Assembly (NCBI GenBank): GCA_965222535.1
Contig: OZ244957.1
Coordinates: 310,001 to 374,000, forward strand
DNA length: 64,000 bases
Source of the DNA: G965222535 sp965222535
Lineage (GTDB): Bacteria; Pseudomonadota; Gammaproteobacteria; HK1
Reading direction: 5' to 3'
The notes under the pieces are model-generated. The model did no database searches, was not told the DNA's origin, and saw only the letters and a list, made by a program, of their open reading frames with translations. Made by a program: the position numbers and the translations under genes. Shown here piece after piece: positions 34,646-44,000 of the stretch (the first letter of the stretch is position 1; every line of letters begins with the position of its first letter).

Positions 34646-34747
34646 GGCACTCTTCTTGAAAGTTTTGGGAATGCTTTGGGCGATGCCTCGGGGAATGCTT
34701 CGGGCAGGGCTGGGAATATTTCGGGCAGGGCTCTGGGATCTTTTAAT

Positions 34748-34945
34748 ATATTTTAATCCTGAGATGCTAGGCGTTGCCTAGCATCTCAGGAGAATAAGGA
34801 GGGTAAAGACGCTTGTATTGGGGGAAGGGTGAAGGCGTGTTTAACCCACCTAAACGCTGTACTCCCTTCCCTCAAGCCCCTATCCCCAGGATCTCCTGCG
34901 CCCTCGCCTCGACGCCGTGCAGGGCCGAGGGCGGGTGAAGGCTCT
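34748..34945. repeat. Hairpin/core composite repeat, third copy of the 13034 family
   Basis: It carries ATCCTGAGATGCTAGG against CCTAGCATCTCAGGA, a perfect stem whose sequence differs from the 13 kb copies while pairing is kept. Then come AGAATAAGGAGGGTAAAGAC, TATTGGGGGAAGGG and TCCCTTCCCTCAAGCCCC. The gap 34646-35315 otherwise holds only the MITE remnant below. Confidence 0.75.
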
Positions 34946-35187
34946 GGGAATGCTGCGCTGATGTTTTGGAGGAGAATATCCCTCCAGCAGTTATTCATGG
35001 TGCCACTGAGCGGTCTTTGCCGGTCAACGTACGCTGCGCCGTTAGTGCACAAATTAAAATTAAAAACGATCTTTGCCGGTCAGCGCAACAAGCGCCGTTA
35101 GGCGCTCCTAATTGAAAATAAAAACGGTGTCTCTGGGATAACGACTGCATTTAGTGCTCTGGGAATACTGCGTTCACAGCTTGGGAA

Positions 35188-35290
35188 CGAGAGCATAATA
35201 AGATGCTCTCGCAAAAAAGCCAATTGATCTTGTTTTGGTCATTATTAACGCCGATAATAAACTCGTAAAGCGTTGCTATTCAGGGACATG
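35188..35290. mobile_element. MITE-like remnant directly upstream of cas5c
   Basis: A hairpin (CGAGAGCAT against ATGCTCTCG, 35188-35211) leads into AGCCAATTGATCTTGTTTTG and GTCATTATTAACGCCGATAA, shared with the element at 7747. The right terminus is missing. It lies exactly where cas3 would be expected. Confidence 0.55.
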
Positions 35291-35315
35291 ATCAGCCAAG
35301 GGAAATGCTAACGCC

Positions 35316-35993
35316 ATGAGCTATGGAATCAAATTGCGCGTCTGGGGGGAGCGGGCCTGCTTCACCCGGCCAGAGATGAAGGTAGAGCGCGTTTCCTACG
35401 ATGTGATGACCCCATCGGCGGCACGCGGCATTCTTGAGGCGATCCACTGGAAGCCGGCGATCCGCTGGGTCGTGAAGAGCATTCATGTATTGAAGCCGAT
35501 CTGTTTTGAATCCATCCGGCGTAACGAAGTCAGCAGCAAAATCCCGGTCGGCAACATAAAAAAAGCCATGAATGCCGGTTCTACCCGGGGATTGAAGTTA
35601 TTTATCGAAGATCTGCGTCAGCAACGCGCCGCGACCGTATTGCGTGATGTGGATTATGTTATTGAGGCGCGTCTGGAGATGACCAGACAAGCGCAAGCAG
35701 ACGATAACAAGGGCAAGCATTACCAGATGTTCATGCGCCGCGCCGATCGCGGTCAATGCCATCACCAGCCCTACCTTGGCTGTCGCGAGTTTGCGGCGTA
35801 TTTTTGTGGGCTAGACGAAGACGCCGCTCTCCCCGCGACCGCTATCGCCAACGATCAACGCGACCGCGATTTAGGCTGGATGCTGTACGACATTGACTAC
35901 AGCGATGGCATGAACCCCATGTTCTTTCGCGCTTGGATGAAAAACGGCATCGTTTCGGTGCCGTCGATCAGTGATGAGGGGGTCAAAGCATGA
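35316..35993 (+). CDS. cas5c: Type I-C Cascade subunit and pre-crRNA endonuclease Cas5c
   Basis: This 225-residue RAMP protein processes the CRISPR transcript in type I-C and stays on the 5' handle. The family pattern is clear: LRVWGERACFTRPEMKVERV at the N-terminus, SYDVMTPSAARGILEAIHWK, and the Gly-rich-end region HQPYLGCREFAAYF followed by DLGWMLYDIDY. It is the first cas gene in the window; the usual upstream cas3 is absent. It overlaps cas8c by an ATGA stop-start, so expression is coupled. Confidence 0.95.
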   Translation: MSYGIKLRVWGERACFTRPEMKVERVSYDVMTPSAARGILEAIHWKPAIRWVVKSIHVLKPICFESIRRNEVSSKIPVGNIKKAMNAGSTRGLKLFIEDLRQQRAATVLRDVDYVIEARLEMTRQAQADDNKGKHYQMFMRRADRGQCHHQPYLGCREFAAYFCGLDEDAALPATAIANDQRDRDLGWMLYDIDYSDGMNPMFFRAWMKNGIVSVPSISDEGVKA

Positions 35994-37783
35994 CCATCCT
36001 AGCAGCGCTGACCAATTATTACGATCGCCTAGGGGCAGCCGATTCCGATTCAGCGCCAACCTACGGCTATTCTGATGAGAAAATTTCGTTTGCGATCCTG
36101 CTGTCCATTGAAGGGGAGGTGGTTGATATACAGGATCTTCGCAATGCGGAAAAAACCAAACAGTACCCGCGAATTCTACCCGTCCCGCAGTCGCGTAAAA
36201 GGACCGGAGCAGGAAGTCCGTCTCCGTTTTTCCTTTGGGACAATACCGCTTATGTACTTGGCATTGCCAAAAAACCCGATAGGCGCATCCATCTCAAGCA
36301 TACCGCTTTCAAAGCGTTTCACCATCAACTGCTTGCCGATGTCGATGACGCAGGATTGCAAGCGCTGTTATCGTTTCTGCACCGCTGGGATCCCGCGCAA
36401 TATGACGGGCTGCCCTATGCCGATGACATGCAGGACACCAATGTTGTTTTCTGCTTGGACGGGGAACACAGGTTTTTGCACGATCGGGACGTCGCGCAAG
36501 AGATCTGGTCAAAACATAACGGTGACACCGCGGATGCGGCGCCACGCGGGCACTGCCTAGTTACTGGAGAGGTCGCCGCCATCGCCCGATTGCATCCCGC
36601 CATCAAAGGTGTTTATGGAGCGCAGACTTCAGGGGGCGCGATTGTTTCGTTCAACTTGGATGCTTTTTGCTCCTATGACAAGAAGCAAGGAGCGAACGCG
36701 CCGGTTTCTGAGGTCGCCGCATTCGCTTATACCGCAGCGCTGAATAAACTACTGGCACGGGGTAGCCGTAACCGCTTGCAGATTGCCGATGCCTCTACAG
36801 TATTCTGGGCGGATAGCGATCATGGCGGTGTGGCAGCAGCGCAAGCGAGCGAGGACCTGTTCGCGCTCCTTTTCAATCCCGGGCCACCGACGGACGAGCA
36901 AGAAGCCGTCAAAATTCGTCAAAAACTGGAGATCATCAGGGCTGGCAAACCGCTCCAAGAGATCAGTCTCGATCTGAATGAGAAAACCCGCTTCTATGTG
37001 CTAGGGCTTGCTCCCAATGCTTCGCGAATATCAATTCGCTTCTGGCAAACCGACAGCTTGGGTAGCTTCGTCAGGCATTTCAGCCAGCATTGGCAGGACT
37101 TGGACATTGCACCCTGCCCGTGGCGTACCGCACCATCGGTACGTCGATTGCTATTTCAAACCGCAGTCCAAAATAAGGCCGAGAATATTCCGCCGTTACT
37201 GGGCGGCGAACTGATGCGCGCCGTATTGACCGGTAGGCGTTACCCGCGCTCCCTGCTGACCACCGTTATCGTGCGCATCCGCGCCGATCGCGAGATCAAT
37301 GGGATGCGAGCCTCGATCTTAAAAGCCTGCCTGACCCGCGATTGCCGTAAGAACCATGAACCAGAGGACATCCCCGTGAGCCTAAATAGAGACGATCTCA
37401 ACCCTGCTTATCGCCTTGGGCGACTGTTTGCCGTGCTGGAGGACGCACAACGCGCCGCTCTGGGTAAGATCAATGCCACTATCCGCGACCGTTACTATGC
37501 GGCTGCCTCAGCCGCGCCGGCGGGGGTTTTCCCGGTATTGTTAAAAACCTCAATGCACCACCTCGCCAAATTGCGCAAGGGTGATAAAGCGGGGCTCGCC
37601 TATATGTTTGACCAAAATATCGGCGAGATCATCGACGGTCTAGCGCCGCAAATGCCGCGCAGCCTGCGCATTGAGGATCAGGGCCGTTTCGCCATTGGCT
37701 ATTATCATCAAAAGTACACCAAAAAAGGCGATTCTGGCGATTCAGAAGAAACCACCCCTGCAACCGAGGACCAAGACCAATGA
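35990..37783 (+). CDS. cas8c: Type I-C Cascade large subunit Cas8c (Csd1)
   Basis: This 597-residue protein recognises the PAM and forms the large subunit of type I-C Cascade. Landmarks are MTILAALTNYYDRLG at the start, the EKISFAILLSIEGEVVDI segment, FLWDNTAYVLGI, TDEQEAVKIRQKL, LGLAPNASRISIRFWQ, and the C-terminal GRLFAVLEDAQRAALGKINA, which belongs to the conserved helical end of Csd1. In many I-C systems an internal start also makes a separate small subunit from this C-terminal region; I did not locate one. It overlaps cas7c by ATGA. Confidence 0.95.
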   Translation: MTILAALTNYYDRLGAADSDSAPTYGYSDEKISFAILLSIEGEVVDIQDLRNAEKTKQYPRILPVPQSRKRTGAGSPSPFFLWDNTAYVLGIAKKPDRRIHLKHTAFKAFHHQLLADVDDAGLQALLSFLHRWDPAQYDGLPYADDMQDTNVVFCLDGEHRFLHDRDVAQEIWSKHNGDTADAAPRGHCLVTGEVAAIARLHPAIKGVYGAQTSGGAIVSFNLDAFCSYDKKQGANAPVSEVAAFAYTAALNKLLARGSRNRLQIADASTVFWADSDHGGVAAAQASEDLFALLFNPGPPTDEQEAVKIRQKLEIIRAGKPLQEISLDLNEKTRFYVLGLAPNASRISIRFWQTDSLGSFVRHFSQHWQDLDIAPCPWRTAPSVRRLLFQTAVQNKAENIPPLLGGELMRAVLTGRRYPRSLLTTVIVRIRADREINGMRASILKACLTRDCRKNHEPEDIPVSLNRDDLNPAYRLGRLFAVLEDAQRAALGKINATIRDRYYAAASAAPAGVFPVLLKTSMHHLAKLRKGDKAGLAYMFDQNIGEIIDGLAPQMPRSLRIEDQGRFAIGYYHQKYTKKGDSGDSEETTPATEDQDQ

Positions 37784-38703
37784 GCGCGATCCAGAACCGC
37801 TACGAATTCGTTTATCTGTTTGATGTGACCAACGGCAACCCGAATGGCGATCCGGATGCCGGCAACATGCCGCGCCTCGATCCAGAAACCAATTGCGGCC
37901 TAGTCAGCGACGTGTGCCTCAAACGCAAGGTAAGAAACTACATCGATATGGCCCGCCGTGACAGTCCCGGCCACGAGATCTATGTCGCTGAGCGGGCGAT
38001 CCTGAACCACCAGCACGATCGCGCTTGGAAGGATGTTTTACCCAATGCGCCGGTTAATGAACGCAAGAAATTACCCAAAGAGGAAGAAAAAGCGCGTTCA
38101 TTGACGGCTTGGATGTGCGCCAATTTTTATGATGTGCGCACCTTTGGCGCGGTCATGACCACCGGCTCAAATTGCGGGCAAGTACGAGGCCCAGTGCAAT
38201 TAGCATTCGCTCATTCGTTAGAGCCGGTGGTGCCGCTGGAGATCACCATTACTCGCATGGCGGTAACCACAGAAAGAGAAGCCGAGGAAGGGGGCGACAA
38301 TCGCACCATGGGGCGTAAACACATCGTCCCTTATGGGCTGTATCGCGGGCACGGTTTCATTTCGGCTAAGCTCGCCGAGAAAACCGGTTTCTCCGAGGAC
38401 GATCTGGCGTTGTTCTGGGAAGCGCTTCGAACCATGTTCGATCACGACCGCTCGGCAGCTCGGGGCGAGATGGTCGCCCGCAAGCTGTTCGTATTTAAAC
38501 ACCAGAGTCCGCTGGGCAATGCGCCGGCGCATACGTTGTTTGATGGCATCTGGATCAAGCGGCGGTTTGAAGGCGAAGAGTTCGATCCGAGCGATCGCCG
38601 GGCGCATAATTTCCCTCCGTCGCGGCGCTTCAATGACTATGCAGTACACGCTCTTGAACAATCGGCGCTGCCGTCTGGGGTTAAACTGATCGAGATGTTT
38701 TGA
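37780..38703 (+). CDS. cas7c: Type I-C Cascade backbone subunit Cas7c (Csd2)
   Basis: This 307-residue protein forms the crRNA-covering backbone in multiple copies. Family features are FVYLFDVTNGNPNGDPDAGN at the N-terminus, LVSDVCLKRKVRNYI, FGAVMTTGSNCGQVRGPVQL, VTTEREAEEGGDNRTMGRKH, and VPYGLYRGHGFISAKLA. The length is normal. It is read from an ATG that overlaps the cas8c stop, and its own stop overlaps the TTG start of cas4, so the four effector/adaptation genes are tightly coupled. Confidence 0.96.
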   Translation: MSAIQNRYEFVYLFDVTNGNPNGDPDAGNMPRLDPETNCGLVSDVCLKRKVRNYIDMARRDSPGHEIYVAERAILNHQHDRAWKDVLPNAPVNERKKLPKEEEKARSLTAWMCANFYDVRTFGAVMTTGSNCGQVRGPVQLAFAHSLEPVVPLEITITRMAVTTEREAEEGGDNRTMGRKHIVPYGLYRGHGFISAKLAEKTGFSEDDLALFWEALRTMFDHDRSAARGEMVARKLFVFKHQSPLGNAPAHTLFDGIWIKRRFEGEEFDPSDRRAHNFPPSRRFNDYAVHALEQSALPSGVKLIEMF

Positions 38704-39362
38704 GCGCTTCATTGGACCTGCCCTTGTCCCCAGCGATTGCCGAAGACGATCTGATCCCGATTTCAGCCTTGCAGCATTATCTGTTTTGCCGGCGGCAATT
38801 TGCGCTGATTCATATTGAGCGTCTCTGGGCGGATAATGTATTTACCGCCGAGGGTAATTTATTGCATCAGAAAGTCGATACCCTCGGCATTGAAACCCGC
38901 AAGGGCATCAGTACCGTTCGTGCGATGCCGCTACGCTCTCTGGAGCTGGGGGTTGCCGGGGTTGCCGATGTCGTCGAACTGCACCGCCATACTCAAGGGG
39001 TCAAGCCGTATCCAGTGGAGTACAAGCGCGGCAGGCCCCATGCACATCGTGCCGACGAGGTACAGTTGTGCGCACAGGGGATCGCCTTAGAAGAGATGTT
39101 CGGCGTGACCATTGACGAGGGTGCGCTGTTTTACGGCAAGACCCGGCGGCGCACAATCATCCCGTTGGATGACGACCTGCGAGCGCTGACCTACCGTATC
39201 GCACGCGAGGCGCGGGCTTTGTTGAGCGCTGGTCAGACCCCGGCACCAATCTACATTCCCCGGAATTGCCGCTCTTGCTCGTTGTTGGAACACTGCCGGC
39301 CAGAGCGGTTTTCGCGCCGCACCGATGTGTTCAAATGGCTGTCACAGTGCATCGATGGCTGA
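38700..39362 (+). CDS. cas4: CRISPR adaptation nuclease Cas4
   Basis: This 220-residue RecB-like nuclease trims prespacers and helps select the PAM. It has LQHYLFCRRQFALIHIERLW with the first cluster cysteine, the nuclease core PVEYKRGRPHAH, and C-terminal cysteines in NCRSCSLLEHCRP that complete a 4Fe-4S site. The second residue of the usual CPRQC motif is changed to CRRQF. The start is TTG at 38700, overlapping the cas7c stop; no ATG lies near the conserved N-terminus. It is followed by cas1 after 19 bases that contain a 10-bp direct repeat. Confidence 0.93.
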   Translation: MSASLDLPLSPAIAEDDLIPISALQHYLFCRRQFALIHIERLWADNVFTAEGNLLHQKVDTLGIETRKGISTVRAMPLRSLELGVAGVADVVELHRHTQGVKPYPVEYKRGRPHAHRADEVQLCAQGIALEEMFGVTIDEGALFYGKTRRRTIIPLDDDLRALTYRIAREARALLSAGQTPAPIYIPRNCRSCSLLEHCRPERFSRRTDVFKWLSQCIDG

Positions 39363-39381
39363 GTGGGGCTGAGTGGGGCTG

Positions 39382-40431
39382 ATGCGGCGTTACCTCAACA
39401 CCCTATATGTAACCAGCGATGGTGCCTATGTGAATAAAGACGGTGCCAACGTCGTCGTGACCGTTGACGGTACACAGCGCGGTCGGGTTCCGGTACACAT
39501 GATCGGGGGTATTGTTTGCATTGGTCGAGTGTCGGTTTCTCCACCGTTGATGGGATTATGCGCCGAAGCGGGCGTAACCATTTGCTTTCTTACGTTCAGT
39601 GGTCGATTTCTTGCCCGCGTTGAAGGCCCGGTTGCCGGCAATGTACTGTTGCGCCGGGCGCAATACCGCGCCTCCGACCAGCCAGCGGACTGCGCCCGCA
39701 TTGTGCGCTCCCTGATCATCGGCAAAACCCTGAATCAGCGCACCGTATTACGCCGCGCCCTGCGTGATCACGGCGGAGACGCGGCTGATGATCCTGCGGC
39801 TGCGGCCATCGGCAGCGCTGAAACCGCGCTGACCAATGTCGCACGCCGCTTAAATATCCCGGACAATGAAAATACCGATACCTTGCGCGGCATGGAAGGC
39901 GAAGCGGCGCGCATCTACTTTGGAGTTTTTAATCAGCTATTACGTACCCAACAACAAACCTTCAGTTTCACCAGCCGCAGTCGCCGCCCGCCATTGGACC
40001 CGATTAACGCGCTGCTTTCCTTTATCTATACCTTGTTATTGAACGATTGCCGTTCAGCCTTGGAAAGCGTCGGGCTGGATCCGGCGGTGGGATTTCTGCA
40101 CCGTGATCGCCCCGGCCGCCCTAGTCTTGCGCTTGATCTGATGGAAGAGTTTCGTCCAGTGATAGCTGATCGCCTAGCGTTATCGCTGATCAATCGGCGA
40201 CAGTTATCAAAAACCGATTTCCACATCTTGGAAAACGGTGCCGTATTGCTCAATGAAAACGGCAGAAAGACCGTATTGGTTGCATTCCAAGAACGCAAGA
40301 AAACCGAACTCACCCATAGCTATTTTGAAGAAAAAGCCCCTTTAGGTTTGATGCCCCACTTGCAGGCTCAACTGCTGGCTCGCTTGTTACGCGGCGATAT
40401 TGATCGCTACCCGCCCTTTGTCTGGAAGTAA
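39382..40431 (+). CDS. cas1: CRISPR integrase Cas1 (type I-C)
   Basis: This 349-residue metal-dependent integrase inserts new spacers. The N-terminus MRRYLNTLYVTSDGAYVNKD is typical of Cas1c. The catalytic Glu is in GMEGEAARIYFGVF, and the His/Asp in FLHRDRPGRPSLALDLMEEF. A GTG at 39373 would add three residues; the ATG at 39382 begins exactly at the family start. All active-site residues appear intact, so spacer acquisition should be possible, consistent with the long array. Confidence 0.96.
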   Translation: MRRYLNTLYVTSDGAYVNKDGANVVVTVDGTQRGRVPVHMIGGIVCIGRVSVSPPLMGLCAEAGVTICFLTFSGRFLARVEGPVAGNVLLRRAQYRASDQPADCARIVRSLIIGKTLNQRTVLRRALRDHGGDAADDPAAAAIGSAETALTNVARRLNIPDNENTDTLRGMEGEAARIYFGVFNQLLRTQQQTFSFTSRSRRPPLDPINALLSFIYTLLLNDCRSALESVGLDPAVGFLHRDRPGRPSLALDLMEEFRPVIADRLALSLINRRQLSKTDFHILENGAVLLNENGRKTVLVAFQERKKTELTHSYFEEKAPLGLMPHLQAQLLARLLRGDIDRYPPFVWK

Positions 40432-40499
40432 CAATAGGGCAGTGGGTAAATTTGTATTCTAGAAAGGGCTAACAAACAAACGCTTAAGGGCATTCGCGG

Positions 40500-40570
40500 C
40501 TGTACCTGTACCTGTACCTGTACCTTTCCGTCACCCCCCCATCTCATTGGGGTTTGCGAGGGCACCCAAC
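40500..40570. repeat. Hexanucleotide repeat plus core-repeat fragment between cas1 and cas2
   Basis: CTGTAC is repeated four times at about 40500-40523. It is followed by a right-arm fragment of the core palindromic family (ACCCCCCCATCTCATTGGGG, then TTTGCGAGGGCACCC). This inserts about 140 bases between cas1 and cas2, which normally abut. Confidence 0.6.
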
Positions 40571-40571
40571 A

Positions 40572-40862
40572 ATGATGGTGCTGGTTGCTTATGATGTGAG
40601 TACCGTGGATCCGGGAGGAGCGCGCAGACTTCGACATGTGGCGCGTGCCTGCCTTGATTTTGGTCAGCGCGTCCAATATTCCCTGTTTGAAATCGAGGTC
40701 GAGCCTGCGCAATGGGTCAGCCTCAAAGCACGCCTTGAAAACGCGATCGATCCGCAAAGTGATAGCTTGCGCTACTATTTTCTCGGTGCCAACTGGCGGA
40801 GAAGAGTGGAGCATGTGGGTGCAAAACCAGCAATTGATTTCAGCGATTCATTGATTTTTTAA
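40572..40862 (+). CDS. cas2: CRISPR adaptation protein Cas2
   Basis: This 96-residue partner of Cas1 bridges two Cas1 dimers in the integration complex. It has the ferredoxin-like start MMVLVAYDVSTVDPGGARRL with the conserved Asp, then ACLDFGQRVQYSLFEIEVEP and SLRYYFLGANWRRRVEHVG, all typical of type I-C Cas2. Two consecutive ATGs (40572, 40575) are possible. A GTG at 40554 would add six residues without homology. The repeat array starts 180 bases downstream. Confidence 0.94.
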   Translation: MMVLVAYDVSTVDPGGARRLRHVARACLDFGQRVQYSLFEIEVEPAQWVSLKARLENAIDPQSDSLRYYFLGANWRRRVEHVGAKPAIDFSDSLIF

Positions 40863-41042
40863 TGGCGCGAAGGCCAAGCGCACCCCCCAACCCTAGGGAG
40901 TTCGCGCAACCAAAAATGCCTTTTGAATGATGGGGTTATCAGCTCGCCGGAACTTTCTATCCCTTGAACTCAGCAGCATCACGCATGGTTCGCGCAAAGG
41001 TAACTATTTTCTCTTCTTTAACAATGAGTTAGAATGACGGGG
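40863..41042 (+). promoter_or_regulatory. CRISPR leader
   Basis: This is the 180-base non-coding stretch between cas2 and the first repeat. It becomes AT-rich towards the array (GGTAACTATTTTCTCTTCTT near 41000). Its position and the repeat orientation (repeats ending in ATTGAAAC) make it the leader, so the newest spacers should be at the 41076 end. Confidence 0.7.
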
Positions 41043-44000
41043 GTCGCCCCCCACACGGGGGGCGCGGATTGAAACAAAAAAGATCAAGGTCCCTCTAAGT
41101 CGTATTTGGGTCGCCCCCCACACGGGGGGCGCGGATTGAAACGATAGAAGAACACAAAAGTGGGTACGCTATAAAAGTCGCCCCCCACACGGGGGGCGCG
41201 GATTGAAACGAAAGGTAGTTGCCCAATTGAGCAACAGGGAGAGGGTCGCCCCCCACACGGGGGGCGCGGATTGAAACCTTGTTGGTGTGACCAAGGGAGG
41301 ATAGATAGGCCGTCGCCCCCCACACGGGGGGCGCGGATTGAAACAACTGTGGTAGCGGGTCTTTTGGGTCTGTCGGGAGTCGCCCCCCACACGGGGGGCG
41401 CGGATTGAAACTCTCGGTGTTCTCATGGTCTTTTTCCTTGTTGGTCGTCGCCCCCCACACGGGGGGCGCGGATTGAAACACTGAAAGCGTCTCTGCTAAG
41501 GACGGCAAAGAAGTCGCCCCCCACACGGGGGGCGCGGATTGAAACTTTTCACGATCTTGATCTCCTGTTGTACTTCTATTTGTCGCCCCCCACACGGGGG
41601 GCGCGGATTGAAACGCGCTCTGGCGTCCGCCAGTTGCGCCAATTCCCCTGTCGCCCCCCACACGGGGGGCGCGGATTGAAACATCAGCGCATCGAAGTCG
41701 GACTGCGACAGCGCGCCAGTCGCCCCCCACACGGGGGGCGCGGATTGAAACCCTGTCGTCTAGCGATAGGCTGATCAGCGCTTCAGTCGCCCCCCACACG
41801 GGGGGCGCGGATTGAAACTTTCATGGGGCGTGGTGTTGATTGCAGCGGTGATCGTCGCCCCCCACACGGGGGGCGCGGATTGAAACCCTGTCGTCTAGCG
41901 ATAGGCTGATCAGCGCTTCAAGTCGCCCCCCACACGGGGGGCGCGGATTGAAACTTATCTCAACAGTACAGCACCACCAGCACAAAAGGGTCGCCCCCCA
42001 CACGGGGGGCGCGGATTGAAACTTATCTCAACAGTACAGCACCACCAGCACAAAAGGGTCGCCCCCCACACGGGGGGCGCGGATTGAAACCCCAAAGCTG
42101 CGAACAAATAGCTCGGCGGCGGCGGTCGCCCCCCACACGGGGGGCGCGGATTGAAACGTTCGTCCCGCAAATGATCCGCCGGCTGGTGCTGCGTCGCCCC
42201 CCACACGGGGGGCGCGGATTGAAACAGCGACAGCGCGATCTGAGCCGCGCTGCTGCCAATGTCGCCCCCCACACGGGGGGCGCGGATTGAAACACAATGT
42301 TTGAGCCGGAATCGTTGGTAGAGATAATGTCGCCCCCCACACGGGGGGCGCGGATTGAAACGATTGTCAATAAGCCGGCGGATTGGGGAGTTGGGTGTCG
42401 CCCCCCACACGGGGGGCGCGGATTGAAACTTCTGGTGATCGTTGAAAGGAACCCATCGAACGTAGAGTCGCCCCCCACACGGGGGGCGCGGATTGAAACA
42501 CCTTGTGCGTTGCTGGTTAGCGCGAGAAGCTTGTGTCGCCCCCCACACGGGGGGCGCGGATTGAAACAGCCATCACCCGTATCGCAATCCCGGTGTTTAT
42601 GAGTCGCCCCCCACACGGGGGGCGCGGATTGAAACTTTTAGTTGCTGTCTTGTCTGGAGGCGGCTTGTCTGTCGCCCCCCACACGGGGGGCGCGGATTGA
42701 AACCTGCAAGTTTGGCAAGGTATGTCTCTTCGGAGATCCGTCGCCCCCCACACGGGGGGCGCGGATTGAAACTGTATCAAGCGCCTTGAAGTAATAAATC
42801 GATTGCGTCGCCCCCCACACGGGGGGCGCGGATTGAAACAAGTCGTCTGAGCCGGTGTATCGATCCTCTACAAGTCGCCCCCCACACGGGGGGCGCGGAT
42901 TGAAACTCATTTTGCGGGTTGCCGCGGGTGCTCAACGCCAGTCGCCCCCCACACGGGGGGCGCGGATTGAAACTCACATTGGCCGCCACCGCAGCGGACA
43001 ACCCGCAGTCGCCCCCCACACGGGGGGCGCGGATTGAAACGGCATCAAAACAGCAACACCAGCAACAGCAACAGGTCGCCCCCCACACGGGGGGCGCGGA
43101 TTGAAACACGGCAGGGGCTACGGGAGCAAGGTCAACGCGCTGTCGCCCCCCACACGGGGGGCGCGGATTGAAACACGGCAGGGGCTACGGGAGCAAGGTC
43201 AACGCGCTGTCGCCCCCCACACGGGGGGCGCGGATTGAAACTGATGACGACCGCGTTTGGTATTACTGGGGAGCTGTCGCCCCCCACACGGGGGGCGCGG
43301 ATTGAAACAATGAACATGGGGCTATTTGGCTCCTGCATGGTGTCGCCCCCCACACGGGGGGCGCGGATTGAAACACGGCAGGGGCTACGGGAGCAAGGTC
43401 AACGCGCTGTCGCCCCCCACACGGGGGGCGCGGATTGAAACTGATGACGACCGCGTTTGGTATTACTGGGGAGCTGTCGCCCCCCACACGGGGGGCGCGG
43501 ATTGAAACTTCTTGAGCCCAGCGGGCTATTTGGCTCCTGCATGGTCGCCCCCCACACGGGGGGCGCGGATTGAAACAGGAAATGAAAGGAGATACAGCTG
43601 CACAACCAGCGTCGCCCCCCACACGGGGGGCGCGGATTGAAACGGGGTGACAGCAGATGAGATCGCAAATGCTTATGGTCGCCCCCCACACGGGGGGCGC
43701 GGATTGAAACCCAGTTTTCGGTATCGGAGGGGGTGCCTGCGTCATGTCGCCCCCCACACGGGGGGCGCGGATTGAAACACCGTAGGCGTCGATAGCGGAA
43801 GGTAAGAGATTGGGTCGCCCCCCACACGGGGGGCGCGGATTGAAACCCAATAACGAGTACGCTACTTGCACACGTCTTTTGTCGCCCCCCACACGGGGGG
43901 CGCGGATTGAAACCAGCATCTCACGCAGCTCCACAGGGTTATCTTCGTCGCCCCCCACACGGGGGGCGCGGATTGAAACATGTAGACGTCTGCCAGCACC

